NCBI RefSeq assembly: GCF_000313135.1
Contig: NW_004457252.1
Location: forward strand, 75,526 to 139,525
DNA from: Acanthamoeba castellanii str. Neff
Taxonomy: Eukaryota > Discosea > Longamoebia > Acanthamoebidae
DNA: 64,000 bases
Reading direction: 5' to 3'
Position 1 is the stretch's first letter. Each line of letters opens with the position of its first letter. Below the pieces are notes generated by a model. That model searched no databases. It was not told the origin of the DNA and was given only the letters and a program-made list of their open reading frames with translations. Shown in pieces: positions 1-12,107 of the stretch. The position numbers and the translations under genes were made by a program.

Positions 1-986
1 GTGGCGAGCTGACGTGGCATGGCGTGGCGCGTGTAGGAAGCAAAAGCTGCGCACACACAAGAACTGCTTCGTGGGGAGCGAGTTTGTGGACTGGCTGGTG
101 GTCAACCGACGAGCCAAGACGAGGGCCGAAGGCGCGAGCCTCGCCCAGCAGATGTTCCTCCAAAAGCTCATTGTACGACACACGCGTCGCGCAACACGAC
201 ACACGCGACGGGTGCGCTGACGCGATCGCGTTTGTCGTTGACGTTTCCAGGTTCCAGTGCAGTCGAGCGACTCGCAGTTCGAAGACAAGAAGGGCCTCTA
301 CCGCTTCTTCGGCGGCGACGGCAACTTCTCGCCCGTTTCTTCGCCCACCGTCGCCCCGCACGAGCCCTTCCCCGAAGACGGTGCGGTCGTGCGTGTGCGT
401 CGTGTGCGGTGTGTGCGTGTGCCACGTGCTGATGCGGGTGCGATTGCAGATGGGGACGATGAGCTGGACCAGCTGTACCCCTACATGGTGGCGGAGATCG
501 AGGCCAAGAGCCGGAAGGACTTCGAGAACAAGACCCACAAGAACTGCTTCGTCGCCACCCAGGCGGTGGACTGGCTCATGAAGAACCGGCATCGCGCCAT
601 GACCAACGACCAAGGTACGACTCTGTTCGAAGCCTCCCTTAACACTTATCCGGCACGCCCCATCACGCTCACCACCACCGAACCCTAATGTCACAGCGCT
701 CGAGCTGGCCGAGAAGTTGAGGCAGAAGGGCTACATCAAGTGGGTGGGACGCAAGACCAAGAAGATATCCATCTCCGGTACCCAAGCGTGGCCTTGATCT
801 TTTCGCTGGTGGTGGCCATGCGAGTCATTCTAACGTGTGTTGTGTGTTTGTCGTGTAGGGCCGATGTCGTCGCCGCAGGCTGTCGCGGCGGCCACGGCAG
901 TGGCGGGTCCACCCTTCGAGGACGACGACTCCTACTACGTCTTCGAGAAGAAGAGCACCAACCGCTCCAGCAAACGAGGCAAATAA
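1..986 (+). CDS. DEP-domain protein, 3' part of gene (5' end cut off by the window)
   Basis: Five exons are visible: up to 172, 251-380, 450-614, 697-777 and 859-986 (TAA at 984-986). All are joined by GT-AG introns with matching phase. The product carries two copies of a DEP-type core. One reads THKNCFVGSEFVDWLV and the next THKNCFVATQAVDWLM, each followed by a helix such as ALELAEKLRQKGYIKWV. DEP domains are small helical modules that dock proteins to membranes or to GPCR and Rho/Rap signalling partners. The linker is rich in Ser/Pro, and the tail ends in basic KKSTNRSSKRGK. No catalytic domain lies in the visible part, so the identity of the whole protein cannot be settled. The first intron begins GTACGACACACG, an ACACG-type repeat. 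Confidence 0.75.
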
Positions 987-1526
987 TTTTACACCACGGG
1001 TATTCTCACGTTACAAGGGAACGTGAATTTTCGAATTTAAAAGGAACATTGTATTTTACGTAAATCATTGATTGGCTTGTAAATTCGCTCAATTTGAGGC
1101 AATGAGAACTCGTCACCCCGTAGCCAAGCAGCTACTACCATTATTTCCGGGGCTCCGGGCGTGCCTGGATTTTGGTGGGCACCGCTAAGCGCCGGAGTCT
1201 TTTAGCCAGTCGAAAGTGACTTGCCATGAAATTTCGTGATAGCTTAGCAGAGGACCCGTATTGGAGTCTTTGGTTAAGCTCCGCCTCTGGAAGAGGGTGA
1301 CGTCGGGCCAATTAAATTGGGAACGCACCAGTTCGTGCTGTGTGCCTCCCGCTCTCGAGTGGTCTCTCCATCTCTTCTTCGTGGTCTCTTCCATCGCCTC
1401 TTCTGCTGCCCTTCGAGTGCTGAACGCGCAAACGTTTCTGTTTCGGTTCAACCTTGTTGCGGCGCATCCATAGACATCTTGTCTTTCTCCATTTCACTCG
1501 AATCGAAACAACACATCACATCGATC
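987..1526. other. intergenic, 3' end of DEP gene to Rieske oxygenase start
   Basis: This 540-base stretch is more AT-rich than the genes. It should hold the 3' UTR of the upstream gene and the promoter and leader of the next. I see no RNA gene, no mobile element and no convincing open frame. Short frames through it are not supported by codon use or protein sense. Confidence 0.5.
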
Positions 1527-3590
1527 ATGGCCTGGAAAGTTGCTTTCTGCGTGGTGTTGCTGGCCGTGGTGGCCCACCTCCTCGTCGATCCCTTCGACAT
1601 CTCGTCATTGACCAAACACAAGGAGGACTTTCTTCATCGATCGCCCTTCGCCGATCTGCAGACAGGCAACAGCTCCTCCCTTTCTCAAGTGCTCTTCGAC
1701 GCTTCCACCTCTGTCGCTGGATTTAAGCGACTAGTGGCCTTCCTCGAAAGCACCACCAATGCCCGCGTACGATTTCCCAATTAATCTCTCTTTTTCTTTC
1801 CCATTCGATCTTCTACTTGAAACGTGTTGTGACGATGCATCGTCACCTGTCCATAATTGGATTCATCTGCAAAAACGTAGCAGCACTTATCTTCTATCTT
1901 GCTCATCTTTTTGACCTCTTCTTCTACACAGGCTCTCATGGGCACCTGGGTGGCGTGGGTTGCTGTCGCCTTCCTCGCATCGGCGCCCTGGACCCTGAGC
2001 TGGGCCTACGATTACTTCTGCTGCCCGCTCGAGTTGACCGTCAGCCTTGAGGACGTCGAGCGCCGCGCCGACGGCAAGAAGTACCCGCCGTGGGAGCGCC
2101 CGCGCCGCCTCCGCGGTGCCGTCCCCCCGCCCTACCCCAACGCCTGGTACAAGGTCTGCAACTCGCACGACATCCCCAAGGGCGAGTCGCGCGACTTTGA
2201 GCTCCTCGGCCACTTCTTCGCCGTCTACCGCGGGGTGCGTCTCGTCTCGTCTCGTCTCTTCCAAACCGCACACACTCTCTTTGTTTGTCAGCAACTGACG
2301 CACGACACACGACACACACCACCGCACACGACACACGACACACGACGCATTACAGGAGGACGGTAAGGTGCGGATTCTGGACGCCTACTGCCCGCACATG
2401 GGCGCCAACCTGGGCGTGACGGGCCGCGTGGTGGGCAACGAGATCGCGTGCCCCTTCCACGGCTGGCAGTTTGACGGCGAGGGCAAGTGCACGCACATCC
2501 CCTACGCCGAGAAGGTGCCCGGCTTCATGAAGACCACCGCGTGGCCCTCGACCGAGATGAACGGCTCCGTGATGCTCTGGCACGACGCCGAGGGCCGCCC
2601 GCCGCTGTGGATGCCCTCCGACATCAAGGAGATCAACTCGGGCCGCTACAAGTGGCACGGCGCCGCGCTCCACCAGGTGCGGGCGCACATCCAGGAGATC
2701 CCCGAGAACGGCCCCGACACGGCCCACCTCAACTACCTCCACGTGCCCCTCGTGTTCCGCCTCCTCAACAAGATCGGCTTCCACCACGCCTGGGAGGCCA
2801 CCTGGGAAGCCGGCAAGGGCGTCGACGAGCACCTGGTACGACACACCGCACACCGCACGACACACGCGACATGACACACGCGACACACGCACGCGAGACT
2901 GACATTTTTTTTATAGGCGTTCATGCGGGTGATTCAGTCAGTCGAGTTCCGCGGGCGGTACATCCCCGGCACGCGCATCGACGTCGACATCGTCCAGGTC
3001 GGCCCCAGCATGGTCCACCTCCACTTCGCCACCCCGTTCGGCAAGGTGATGCTCATCGAGACCGTCACCCCCGTTCAACCCCTCCTCCAACGCATCACCC
3101 ACCAAGTCTTTGCTGGTACGCCACAACAACAACCAACATCACACACACACACTCACTCACTCCCTCCTTCATCAAACAACCTTCGTCAACTCATTCGTCA
3201 ACATCGATGTCGTTGGCTTCTTCTTCTTCTTGCAGAGTGGACCGTGCCTCGTTTCTTCGCCAAGTTCATCATGGGCAACACCATCGTGCAGTTCGAGCGC
3301 GACGTGCCCATCTGGAACAACAAGACCTACCTCAACAACCCCGGCCTCGTCAAGGAGGTATCACGCCCCCCCCCACACTTTGTTATTTATTTATTTCCTT
3401 TTTATTCATTCAGTTATTAATAAGCGAATATTATTGTTATCTTTTGCATTCATTGCTGACGTCATCATCCAAACAACAGGACGGTCCCATCGCCAAGTAC
3501 CGCCGGTGGTTCGCCAAGAACTTCTACTCGGAGAACTCGGAGAAGGTGGCGCGGGACAGGGCCGCCGCCACTGGTTCGATCGACTGGTGA
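1527..3590 (+). CDS. Rieske [2Fe-2S] oxygenase, DAF-36/Neverland cholesterol 7-desaturase family
   Basis: Six exons (1527-1766, 1932-2234, 2356-2835, 2917-3115, 3236-3357, 3480-3590) join in phase to a protein of about 484 residues. The N-terminus has a membrane segment (KVAFCVVLLAVVAHLLV) and a second one in exon 2 (WVAWVAVAFLASAPWTL). A Rieske domain follows, with CPHMGA and, 15 residues later, CPFHGW: the C-x-H / C-x2-H ligand pairs of the 2Fe-2S cluster. The C-terminal half has the mononuclear-iron motif ENGPDTAHLNYLHVP (Asp plus two His). Family members act at the ER and insert the 7,8 double bond into sterols (known for nematode DAF-36, insect Neverland and a Tetrahymena enzyme). Here the substrate would be a membrane sterol; delta-5,7 sterols are known in Acanthamoeba. 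The length fits the family. Pheophorbide-type plant oxygenases are a less likely alternative because of the paired N-terminal membrane segments. Confidence 0.85.
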
Positions 3591-4337
3591 GCTTCGCGAG
3601 GAGGCCACCACCGTCGAATCCCGAGAGCCCTATTTATTATCATCATCATATCATTATATCGAGCCCCCGGGTGCGACTCTTGCTCAACGCCGCGGACGGA
3701 GGACGAGGAGGAAGGACTTGCGAAGAAGACGACGATGGACGATGATGACGATGACGACGACGTCAGCCAGCCAGCCAGCCAACAACCACGGGTGGGGGTG
3801 CGCGACATCATCGCCCTCATCATCATTCTCATCGTCATCATTTTTTGTTGTGTGGAGATTTTAGTGCGAGGACGACTCCCTCTCTTCTTCAAGGCCTTGA
3901 TGGAGGAGGTGTAGTTCTAGACAAGAGGAGGAAATGTGTGTTGTGTTGTGGTGTGGGTGCGCTTTAGATTGTGAATGCTGTGATCAGAGGAGTTGTTTTT
4001 ACGCTCAGCACCACCCCACCAACAAACAATAAACAACCATTACCAACAACCAACAACACACTCATCACCCACACTGAGACCAGTGTTGTCGTCTTCTTCA
4101 AGCTGAGAGCTCAGCACCAACATGATGGTGTGCCTGGGAGCGATGTGGGAGGATGAGCGTTCCCCAGGAAGTAGAGGGTTCCCAACTACAACTTTCCGGT
4201 TCGTGCGGGGACTAAAAGAGGGGTGAGGTGAGCACGCCGTTGATTGCGTTTACTGATCAACTCACCCACAACGAGCTTGCACGCTAGGCTCCCATTACCA
4301 CCAATTTGAAATCCTCGATTCGACGAAGAGATAATCG
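3591..4337. other. intergenic, Rieske 3' region to acyl-CoA oxidase start
   Basis: About 750 bases with low-complexity stretches (ATCATC runs near 3640 and 3810, CAGC repeats near 3765, CAACAA runs near 4020-4060). It probably includes the 3' UTR of the oxygenase gene and the promoter and leader of the oxidase gene. Nothing else is recognised. Confidence 0.45.
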
Positions 4338-7300
4338 ATGGCGCAGATGAACCCGGATTTGAAGAGGGAGCGAAAGGGCGCTTCGTTCGATGTGCGGTTG
4401 ATGACGCACCTGCTTGATGGTGGGGCGGAGGCGACGGCCACGCGTGAACGCTTCCAGAAGCTGGTTGCCGATGAGCCCGTGTTCGCCAACGATGACAAGT
4501 ACTTCCTCTCGCGCGTCCAGAACTACGAGCGAGTGCTGCAGAAGGTGGTGAGGGGCATTCAGATGTGCATCGAGCACAACATTACGCCCGAGGATGCCGA
4601 GTATCTCTTCCACTTCATCGGCGAGGAGTTCATGGTCGCGCTGCACTGGAGCATGTTCATCCCCACCCTCCAAGGCCAGGCCACCAACGACCAGGTGAGC
4701 TCATCAATTTTTAAAATCTCATTCGCAGCCGCTACTCGCTTCATCCCCAATTAATCACTTTTACATTTATTTTTAATTTAAGATCGATCATTATAATTGT
4801 TTCTGATATGTTCATGTTCTATTCTTCCCTCTGCGTAGAAGCTGCAATGGCTGCCTTTGGCGCAGACGTTCCAGATCATCGGCTGCTACGCCCAGACCGA
4901 GATGGGACACGGCAGCAACGTGCGCGGCCTCGAGACCACCGCCACCTACGACAAGGCCACCCAGGAGTTTGTCCTCCACAGCCCCACCCTCACCAGCACC
5001 AAGTGGTACGCCTCCGCTCGTGTGTCGTGTCGTGTCCTTGGTCGTGTCGTGTCGTGTCGTCAATTGACCGTGTGTGTGTCGTGTGTGCGGTGTGTGTCGT
5101 GTGTTCAGGTGGCCCGGCGGACTGGGCAAGACGTCGACGCACTGCGTGACGCACGCGCGTCTGCTGGTGGAGGGCAAGGACCACGGCGTGGCCACCTTCA
5201 TCGTGCAGATCCGCAGCACCGACGACCACGCGCCCATGCCCGGCGTCACCGTGGGCGACATCGGCCCCAAGTTTGGCTACGACACCCAGGACAACGGCTT
5301 CCTCCGCTTCGACCACGTGCGAATCCCGCGCGACCAGATGCTCATGAAGTACAAGCAGGTGAGCCCCGAGGGCGTGGTGACCGAGGCCCCGAAGAAGCTG
5401 TCGAAGCTGAGCTACGGCACCATGATGTACATCCGCTCGCGCATCGTCGGCGGCGCCTCGAGCACCCTCGCCCGCGCGTGCACCATCGCCGTCCGCTACT
5501 CGGCCGTCCGTCGCCAGTTCTCCGACGCCGACAGTACGACACGACACGACACGACACGACACGACACGACGCGACGCGACGCGACGCGACCCGACACACG
5601 CGCAACACAGCACGACACGCGCGACCGCACACGCTGACTTGTGTGGTTTGATGTGTAAAGATGAGCCGGAGAAGCAGGTGTTGGACTACCGCATGCAGCA
5701 GTACCGTCTGCTGCCGCTGCTGGCGACGGCCTACGCGTTCCACTTCACGGGCCGCTACATGCGCAACATCTACGACGAGCTCATGCGCAACATCCAGTCC
5801 GACGACGTCTCCGCCCTCCCCGAGGTGCGCATTCCTCGCACATTCCTCAATCGCACACGCGCTTACGGGTCGGTGTGTGTGTGTGTGTTGTGTGTTGTGT
5901 GTCGTGTGTGTTGTGTGTCGTGTGTTGTGTGTGTTGTGTGTGTTTCGATGATGGTGGTGGTGGCAGGTGCACGCGACGAGCGCAGGTTTGAAGGCGGTGA
6001 CGACGTGGATGACGGCGGACGGCATCGAGGAGTGCCGCAAGTGTTGCGGCGGCCACGGCTACTCCAAGTTCGCCGGCATCTCCGGTGCGTCCTCCGCTCC
6101 CAGTTCACTCCCCTCGCCCCCGCGCTGTAGAGCGATTCGCTCAGCTGACGTGTGTCGTGTCGTTGGTCGTGTCGTTGGTCGTGTCGTGTCGTGTCGTGTC
6201 GTGTCGTGTCGTGTCGTGTCGTGTCGTCTCGCCAGACATCTATGTCAACTATGTGCCCGCGTGCACGTACGAGGGCGACAACGTGGTGATGTGCCTCCAG
6301 ACGGCGCGCTACCTGGTCAAGACCGCCCGTGGCGCCGCCAAGGGCGAGCCCCTCGGTACGTACCGCGCCGCCTCTGCCCTCCCCCTCTTCCCGCTCTCAC
6401 TGTGCGGTGGTGCGGTGTGCGGTGGTGCGGTGTGCAGTGGGCAGCGTGCAGTACCTGGCCCCGGCGCTCTCCCTGCGCGCCAGGTGCCCGGCCCAGAAGG
6501 TGGCCGACTTCCTGTGCCCCAGGACCTGGGTCGACGCCTTCGCCCTCCGCGCCCGCTTCTGCGTCTTCGAGACCGGTACGCACCTCCTCACCCTTTTCTT
6601 CTTCTCGCCCTTCATGCGCTGTGTGTGTGTCGTGTGTGTCGTGTGTGTCGTGTCATATCTTCATTTGCTGACGCAACTCGTGTTCTTCTTCAATTCGACT
6701 GCGCAGTCAAGAAGCTCGACGCCCTGAAGGGCCGTGGCCTGAACGACAAGCAGGTGTGGAACGAAGCCCAGATCGACCTCGTCAAGATGGTTCGTTTTCA
6801 TTCTTTTTATTATTACGCCCTTCGCTTTCGCTTTTCACTTTTCGCTTTCTTTTTCTTCGGGCGGGCCGCGGCGGTTATTGACGACCGGGGGGGGGCACAA
6901 CGCGCAGACGAAGGCGCACTGCTACTACACGATCGTGAGGAACTTCGCGAACGCGGTGGAGAAGGTGGAGGACAAGCAGCTCCAGGCGGTGCTGCACAAG
7001 CTGTGCATGCTCTTCGCCCTCTACCAGGTCCAGCGCGACCTCGGCGACTTCACCTGCTCCGGCTACCTCGCCCAGTACGACACGACACGACACGACACGA
7101 CACGACACGACACGACACGACACGACACGACACGACACGACACGACACGACACGACACGACACGGCACACACACGACACACTTCGCTTTGATTTGACGTC
7201 GATCGGCGTGAGCGTAGGGAGCAGGTGCCGCTCCTGAACGAAGCCGTGGAGGTGCTCCTGTCGGAGCTCCGCAAGGACGCCGTCCCGCTGGTCGACAGCT

Positions 7301-7616
7301 TCGACTTCTCCGACCACTTCCTCAACAGCTCCCTCGGCCGCTACAACGGTTCCCTCCCTCCCTCCCTCTCTTCTCTCTTTTGTGTCGTTCAAAAGACGAG
7401 ACTTACCCCCGCGCGTGTCGTGTCGTGTCGCGTGTTGTGTTGTGTGCGGCAGGTGACGTGTACGAGCACATGTACAAGTGGGCGCAGAAGGAGCCGCTCA
7501 ACCAGGCGCCCTACGCGACCCAGCCGCCCGGCTACGAGAAGTACCTCAAGCGCCTCCTCAACGGCGAGGTGCTGCAGGAGGCCATCCAGAACAAGATGAC
7601 GAAGGCCAACCTTTAA
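4338..7616 (+). CDS. acyl-CoA oxidase, peroxisomal (C-terminal KANL)
   Basis: Eleven exons, first 4338-4694 and last about 7453-7616, give roughly 675 residues, the usual acyl-CoA oxidase length. The enzyme carries out the first, FAD-dependent and H2O2-producing step of peroxisomal beta-oxidation. The sequence shows the conserved FAD/substrate region [19 protein letters not shown], the following [13 protein letters not shown], the middle domain ([28 protein letters not shown]), and the late motif [17 protein letters not shown] followed by TYEGDNVVM with the catalytic-base Glu of the family. The last four residues are KANL. This matches the non-canonical peroxisome signal of human catalase and is not the usual SKL. 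Introns are full of GTCGTGT or CGACA pentamer arrays (for example 6150-6230 and 7077-7162). The next gene is convergent, 143 bases away. Confidence 0.93.
6150..6230. repeat. GTCGTGT-type intron array ending at a 3' splice site
   Basis: Tandem GTCGT/GTGTC units fill the 3' half of an acyl-CoA oxidase intron and stop at the acceptor CTCGCCAG. The array contains many GT but no AG dinucleotides, so it cannot offer a competing acceptor. Confidence 0.9.
7077..7162. repeat. (CGACA)n intron array starting at a 5' splice site
   Basis: About 17 copies of CGACA begin directly at the donor GTACGACACG of an acyl-CoA oxidase intron. The unit contains neither GT nor AG. A matching array starts at the donor near 5535. 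Confidence 0.92.
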
Positions 7617-7759
7617 ACGAGAGCAGAGACGAAGGAAGAAGATGTCTTGAAGAAGTGGAGGGGAACGTCGCGTGTGTTTATGTACAGTGCCGTGGCCACA
7701 AGCCCTCCTGAAGGCGCAACAAAAAGTGTGTTTTGTTCGACAGCGCAAACATGTCTGGC

Positions 7760-10700
7760 TTACTCGCGGTCTTTGTGGTCATCGCCGCGCTTCTCGTCGT
7801 TGTCGCCGTTGTCGTCGTCGTCGAATTGGGAGCCCATGGCCGGGCTGGCGGGGAGGACGGGCTCGGCCTCCTCGACCTCCTCCACGCCGAAGATGTCCTC
7901 CGACTCCTGGCTGTCCATGAGGGGAACCGACAGCGGGAAGCCCGGCGTGCTCATGGCCAGCGGGTCGCCCTGGGTCGAGGCCGTCGCCGTCAGACACGTG
8001 AAGCCCGTCAGCGTCATCGGCGGCGATCCGTCCAGCTCGTCTTCCTCCCCCTCCTGGTCGTCTTCATTCTTCTTCTTCCTCGTCTCGTCTTCGTTCTTTT
8101 CCTCTTCTTCGTTCTCGTCTTCGGTTCGCTTCTTCTTCTTGTCGGGCGTTTCTTCTTTGTCGGTTTCCTCCTCGGCTTCGCGCTTGCGCTTGAGCTGGGC
8201 TGTGAGCTGGGCGATGACGTCGGCCTTGCGCGCCAGCTTCACGTTGGCCTTCTCGACGTCGGCCGCCGCGCGCTCGGCCCGCGCCACGAGCTCCCGGTTG
8301 TGCTTCTCCAGCGCCGCCGCGCGCTCGGCGAGCCGGTCGCGCTCCTCGCCACACTCGCGCAGCCGCGCGTCGAGCGCCTCCAACGCAACGCGCGCCTCGT
8401 CGCGTTCGCCCTCGAGCGCCGCCACGCGCTCGGTCTGGCGGTCGCGAAACAGGACCAGCTCCTGCGTCTGCCGCTTCAGCGCCTGCGCCTTGGCCCGCGC
8501 CTTGTCCGCGGCGAGCCCCGCCTGCGTCGCGCGCTCGGCCGCCTCGCGCAGCTGCGTGTCCAGGGCCTCGTTGCGTTCGACAAAGGTGGCGTTGGCCTTG
8601 CGCAGGTCGCCCGCCTCGCGCTCGGCCTTCTTGAGCTGCTCCTCGGTCTCGCTCTTGCGCTTCTTGAGCACCCCGTAGCGCTCGTACACGATCTTGGTCT
8701 TGCGCTTCACCTTCTTCATCTCGTCCTCCACCAGCTTGGCCCGCTGCCGCTCCTTCTCGAGCTGCTCCTCCGCCGCGCGCATCTTCTCCTCCATCTCCGC
8801 CTTCGCCTTCGCCTCCGCATCGTCGATCACTGCGATGGCTTCGGCCTCGACCACCGCCGCTGGCTGCTGCTCTTCGTCGACGCGCCGGCGCTTGGGCTCC
8901 GGCTGGGCGTCAGCGTCAGCGCCGGCTTCGGCGGCGTCGGCGACGATGGAGGTGGTGGTAGCGGCGGCGGTGGCGGAGGGGAGGAGGGTGTGGCTGAAGG
9001 CGGCGAGCTCCTCGCGCAGGATGTCGCGGAGGTCGGCCCGCAGGTTGTGGGTCTCGCGCACCACCTCGCGCAGGGCCTCACGATCGACGCTCGACTCCCC
9101 ACCACCACCGGCGCCACCGCTGATGGCCCGCTTGACGCCGCGCCACTTGTCCTTCATCTGCGTCAGCGCCGCCCGCAGTCGCTGGTTCTCGTCTTCGACA
9201 GACGCGTCTGCGGCGCTTCTCGCCGGCGCGTCGTCGGGGAACGGCCGGCTGGCGCTGCTGTCGGCTGCGCGTCGATGGCCAGCGCTGCCACGTCGGCCGC
9301 CGCTGGCAGGCCGCCCGGCCGGCGTCGGTTGGGGCGGCGTGGCGATCCGCACCTTCTTCGGGCTCTTGCTGCTGTTGGGCGCCGCCGGGTTGCTGTTGCT
9401 GGTGGTCGACGTGGCGCCGCCGCCTCCCTTCTTGGCTGCCGTCGCCGTCGCCGTCGCCTGCTCGTCGGCGCTGCCGTTGGCCGCCGCAGTCTTGGCCTTG
9501 GCCATCGCCGACTTGACTGTTTCCATGGAACAACATATAAACATCCAATCATCAGCATCTGCGTGTGTGTGTGCGTGTCGTGTCGTGTCGTGTCATGGTG
9601 CGTACTGGGCTGCGGGGGAGGGGCGCCGGTGGGGTTGAGCTTGAGGGGCCGAATGGTGTGCTCGCCGCCGCCGGTGGCCTTCTTGCTGAGCGAGCGGAAG
9701 GTGGCAGCGCCCTTGCGGCCGCCCTTGAGATCGGAGGCGCCGTTGAGGAGGTCCTCCTCGTCGGGCGGCTGGGACTCGGTGAGGCTGTCGATCGAGTCCT
9801 CGAGCAGGAACTCGAACAGGCGGTCGTTGTCGGTGTTGACCGCGCCCTCGATTGCCTGCGCCAGCGCGATCTCCTTGTTGACCCCCGTTGACGACGCTGC
9901 TGACGTGGCGTCAACGCTGGTCGTGGTCAACGCCTTGCCGTGTTGTTTGACCGGTGAGACTGCAGCAGCGGCGAGGGTCTCCTTGCGGGTCTTTTCGAGC
10001 TCGTGCTGGATCTCGAGCACCTCCTTGTCCTTGAAGGCGATGGTGCTGGTGAGCTCCTTGAGGCGGTCCTCCAGCTCCCGCTCCTTGCGGTCGCGCTCGT
10101 AGACCTCCATCTGGAAATGGCGCGCCTGGCTCTTCTCCTGCGCGATCATGTCCCGCAGGATGCCGATCTCCCGCTCCCGCTCGGCGATGAACCGCTTCAG
10201 CTCCTGGAATGTGCGACCACAAGCACACGCGCATTCCATGCATGACGCACCACATTCCACGCACGGTTGGCATGCCAACAATACAAGAAACTGAAAGCAC
10301 GAGGCGAGGGGCGGTGTAAACGTACGTCGGGGTCGGAGGTGAGCTGGTGCTTCTGCGGGCGGAGGGGCGACGCGCACGGCAGCGCGATCCTGGTTGGACT
10401 CCGCACCGGCGACGTACCGGCTGCTGCGGCCTGCTGCGACTGGCGACCACGCCGTGCGGACGGATCGCAATGACGTCAGCACAAATGCAGACCCCCAAGC
10501 TGATGCGAGCGCGGGCCACGTACGGGATTGGGCGCCGAGGGCGGCGTCAAGCTCGCAGCATTCGAAGAGACGGCAGCGGCGGGCGTCGACGATGAAGACG
10601 AAGACGACGATGAAGAAGCGGCGGAGCGGGAGGCGTCTTCCACGACCACCACCACGGGCTGCTGCTGCTCCGGCGGCGGCTGGTGCGGAGGGGTGCTGCC

Positions 10701-12107
10701 GCTGGCGCTGTGGGTCTCCTGCGGCTTCGAAGGCTCAGGCTCAGCCTCCACGACCGTGGGCTCCTCGCGCTGCTGCTGCTGCTGGTGGCGGGCGGCTTCC
10801 TCGTCCATCAGGTCCATTGAGGCTGCCGCGGCCAGCATGGCGGCATCGTCCATGGGGTGCTGCTTCTGGTGCTGATGGTGGTCGCCGGTGGCCGCTTCGG
10901 GCTGCGGCGGCATAACCTCGCCTCCGCCAGCGGAAGGAGGCGGATTGTTGTGGTCGACGTGCATGGCCTCGACCGTCTCCGACGGCGCGACAACCACCGA
11001 AGGCGCTGCCGCCTGCTGCTGCTGCTGCTGCTCGTGCACTGGCTGCTGTTGATGCTGCTGAGGGCTCGACCGGTTGACCGGGCTGCCCTGCAGTTGCTGG
11101 TGCGGCGGCTGCTGCTGGTGGAGGGCCGGACGGCCGAAGGAAGCGTGGGATGCCCCGAAGGCAGAGCCGCGGGCCTGCGGTGCGTGGGTGTGCGCCGCAG
11201 GAGGTCCCGTCCAGCTCCCACCACCACCACCGCCCGTAGCCGCCAAGGGCTGGTGCTGCTGCATGGACGGCTGATGCTGCTGCTGATGGTGGGGCACGGC
11301 GGGTTCCTGCGAGGCGAACGGTATGAAGTCATCATCGTCCTCCATCGTCTGCTGCTGCTGCGGCTGCTGCGGCGGTTGGTAATGGTGGGGGTGAGGCATC
11401 CACTGCTGCGGCGGCTGCTGGTAGTGCTCGACGGCGGCGGCGGCGGCAGGGGACTGCCGGGGAGGCGACGACATGCGTGACAGCGGTGCCGCGCCGGCAG
11501 CCGGCGAGCGCGGAGCGGCGGCGGTGGCGGGCAGCAGGTTCTCGGGCGTGAACGACTCGGGCGGGAACGGCAGCGCAGTGTCGACGCTGCCGCCGCGCTG
11601 GCCGGCCGCCACCCCAAACGACGCCGCCGACGACTGCAGCGGCGAAGAAGAAGACCCCGCCGCGGTCGGCGATGTGGTCGGGCCGTCGATGAATTGAGAC
11701 ACGGGCCGGGTCGCGGGGATGACGCGACGCGGCGCCGTCGTCAAAGTGGGCGAGAAGGTGGTCGATGAGTTGCTCGAAGAGAGGGGCGGAGGGCGAGCGG
11801 CGGAGAAGGAGATGGACGACGACGAGGCGTGGGCGGGGCCGACGGCGAAGGAGGTGATCGTGGTGGAGCTGCTGTTGCTGATGCTGGTGGGGGTCGTGGT
11901 AGGTAGCGCGGCGCGCTGCAGATTGGCGAGGGAGGAGGTGGGCGCGGGTGACGGCGTGAAGGGAGGAGGACGCAGCGGGGCCGTGGCGGACGGCGCGGCC
12001 GACCGTACGCCGCTCATGAGCGACATCACCGGCGCCGCCCGGCCCACATTGCCCACCACCAGGTGGCTGGCCCCGCCGGTACTGCTTGTCACAGCGTACA
12101 CGCACAT
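7760..12107 (-). CDS. glutamine-rich, Ser/Pro-rich protein with long C-terminal coiled coil, function unknown
   Basis: The model has four exons on the minus strand: 12107-10524, 10433-10326, 10203-9606, and from about 9563 or 9517 to 7760 (TAA at 7762-7760). The first three junctions join in matching phase, which is the main argument for one gene of about 1,300 residues. The N-terminal 500 residues are low complexity: Ser/Pro/Ala, then polyglutamine and His/Gln runs. Exon 3 starts a coiled coil (ELKRFIAEREREIGILRDM). The last exon has about 300 residues of heptad-rich Glu/Lys/Arg/Ala coiled coil, then an acidic and basic KKKKR stretch. I do not recognise a family. Possible roles are scaffold or nuclear protein, unproven. 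The start at 12107 is the first in-frame ATG of exon 1; a further exon upstream (12460-12590 encodes a short Gln-rich tail) cannot be excluded. It could also be two genes, split near 10500. Confidence 0.55.

Noticed and set aside
7733..10102. 789-residue open frame on the plus strand
   Set aside because: It is the reverse of the coiled-coil gene. The translation is Leu/Arg/Val-rich with no domain, as expected opposite Glu/Lys-rich GC-biased exons.
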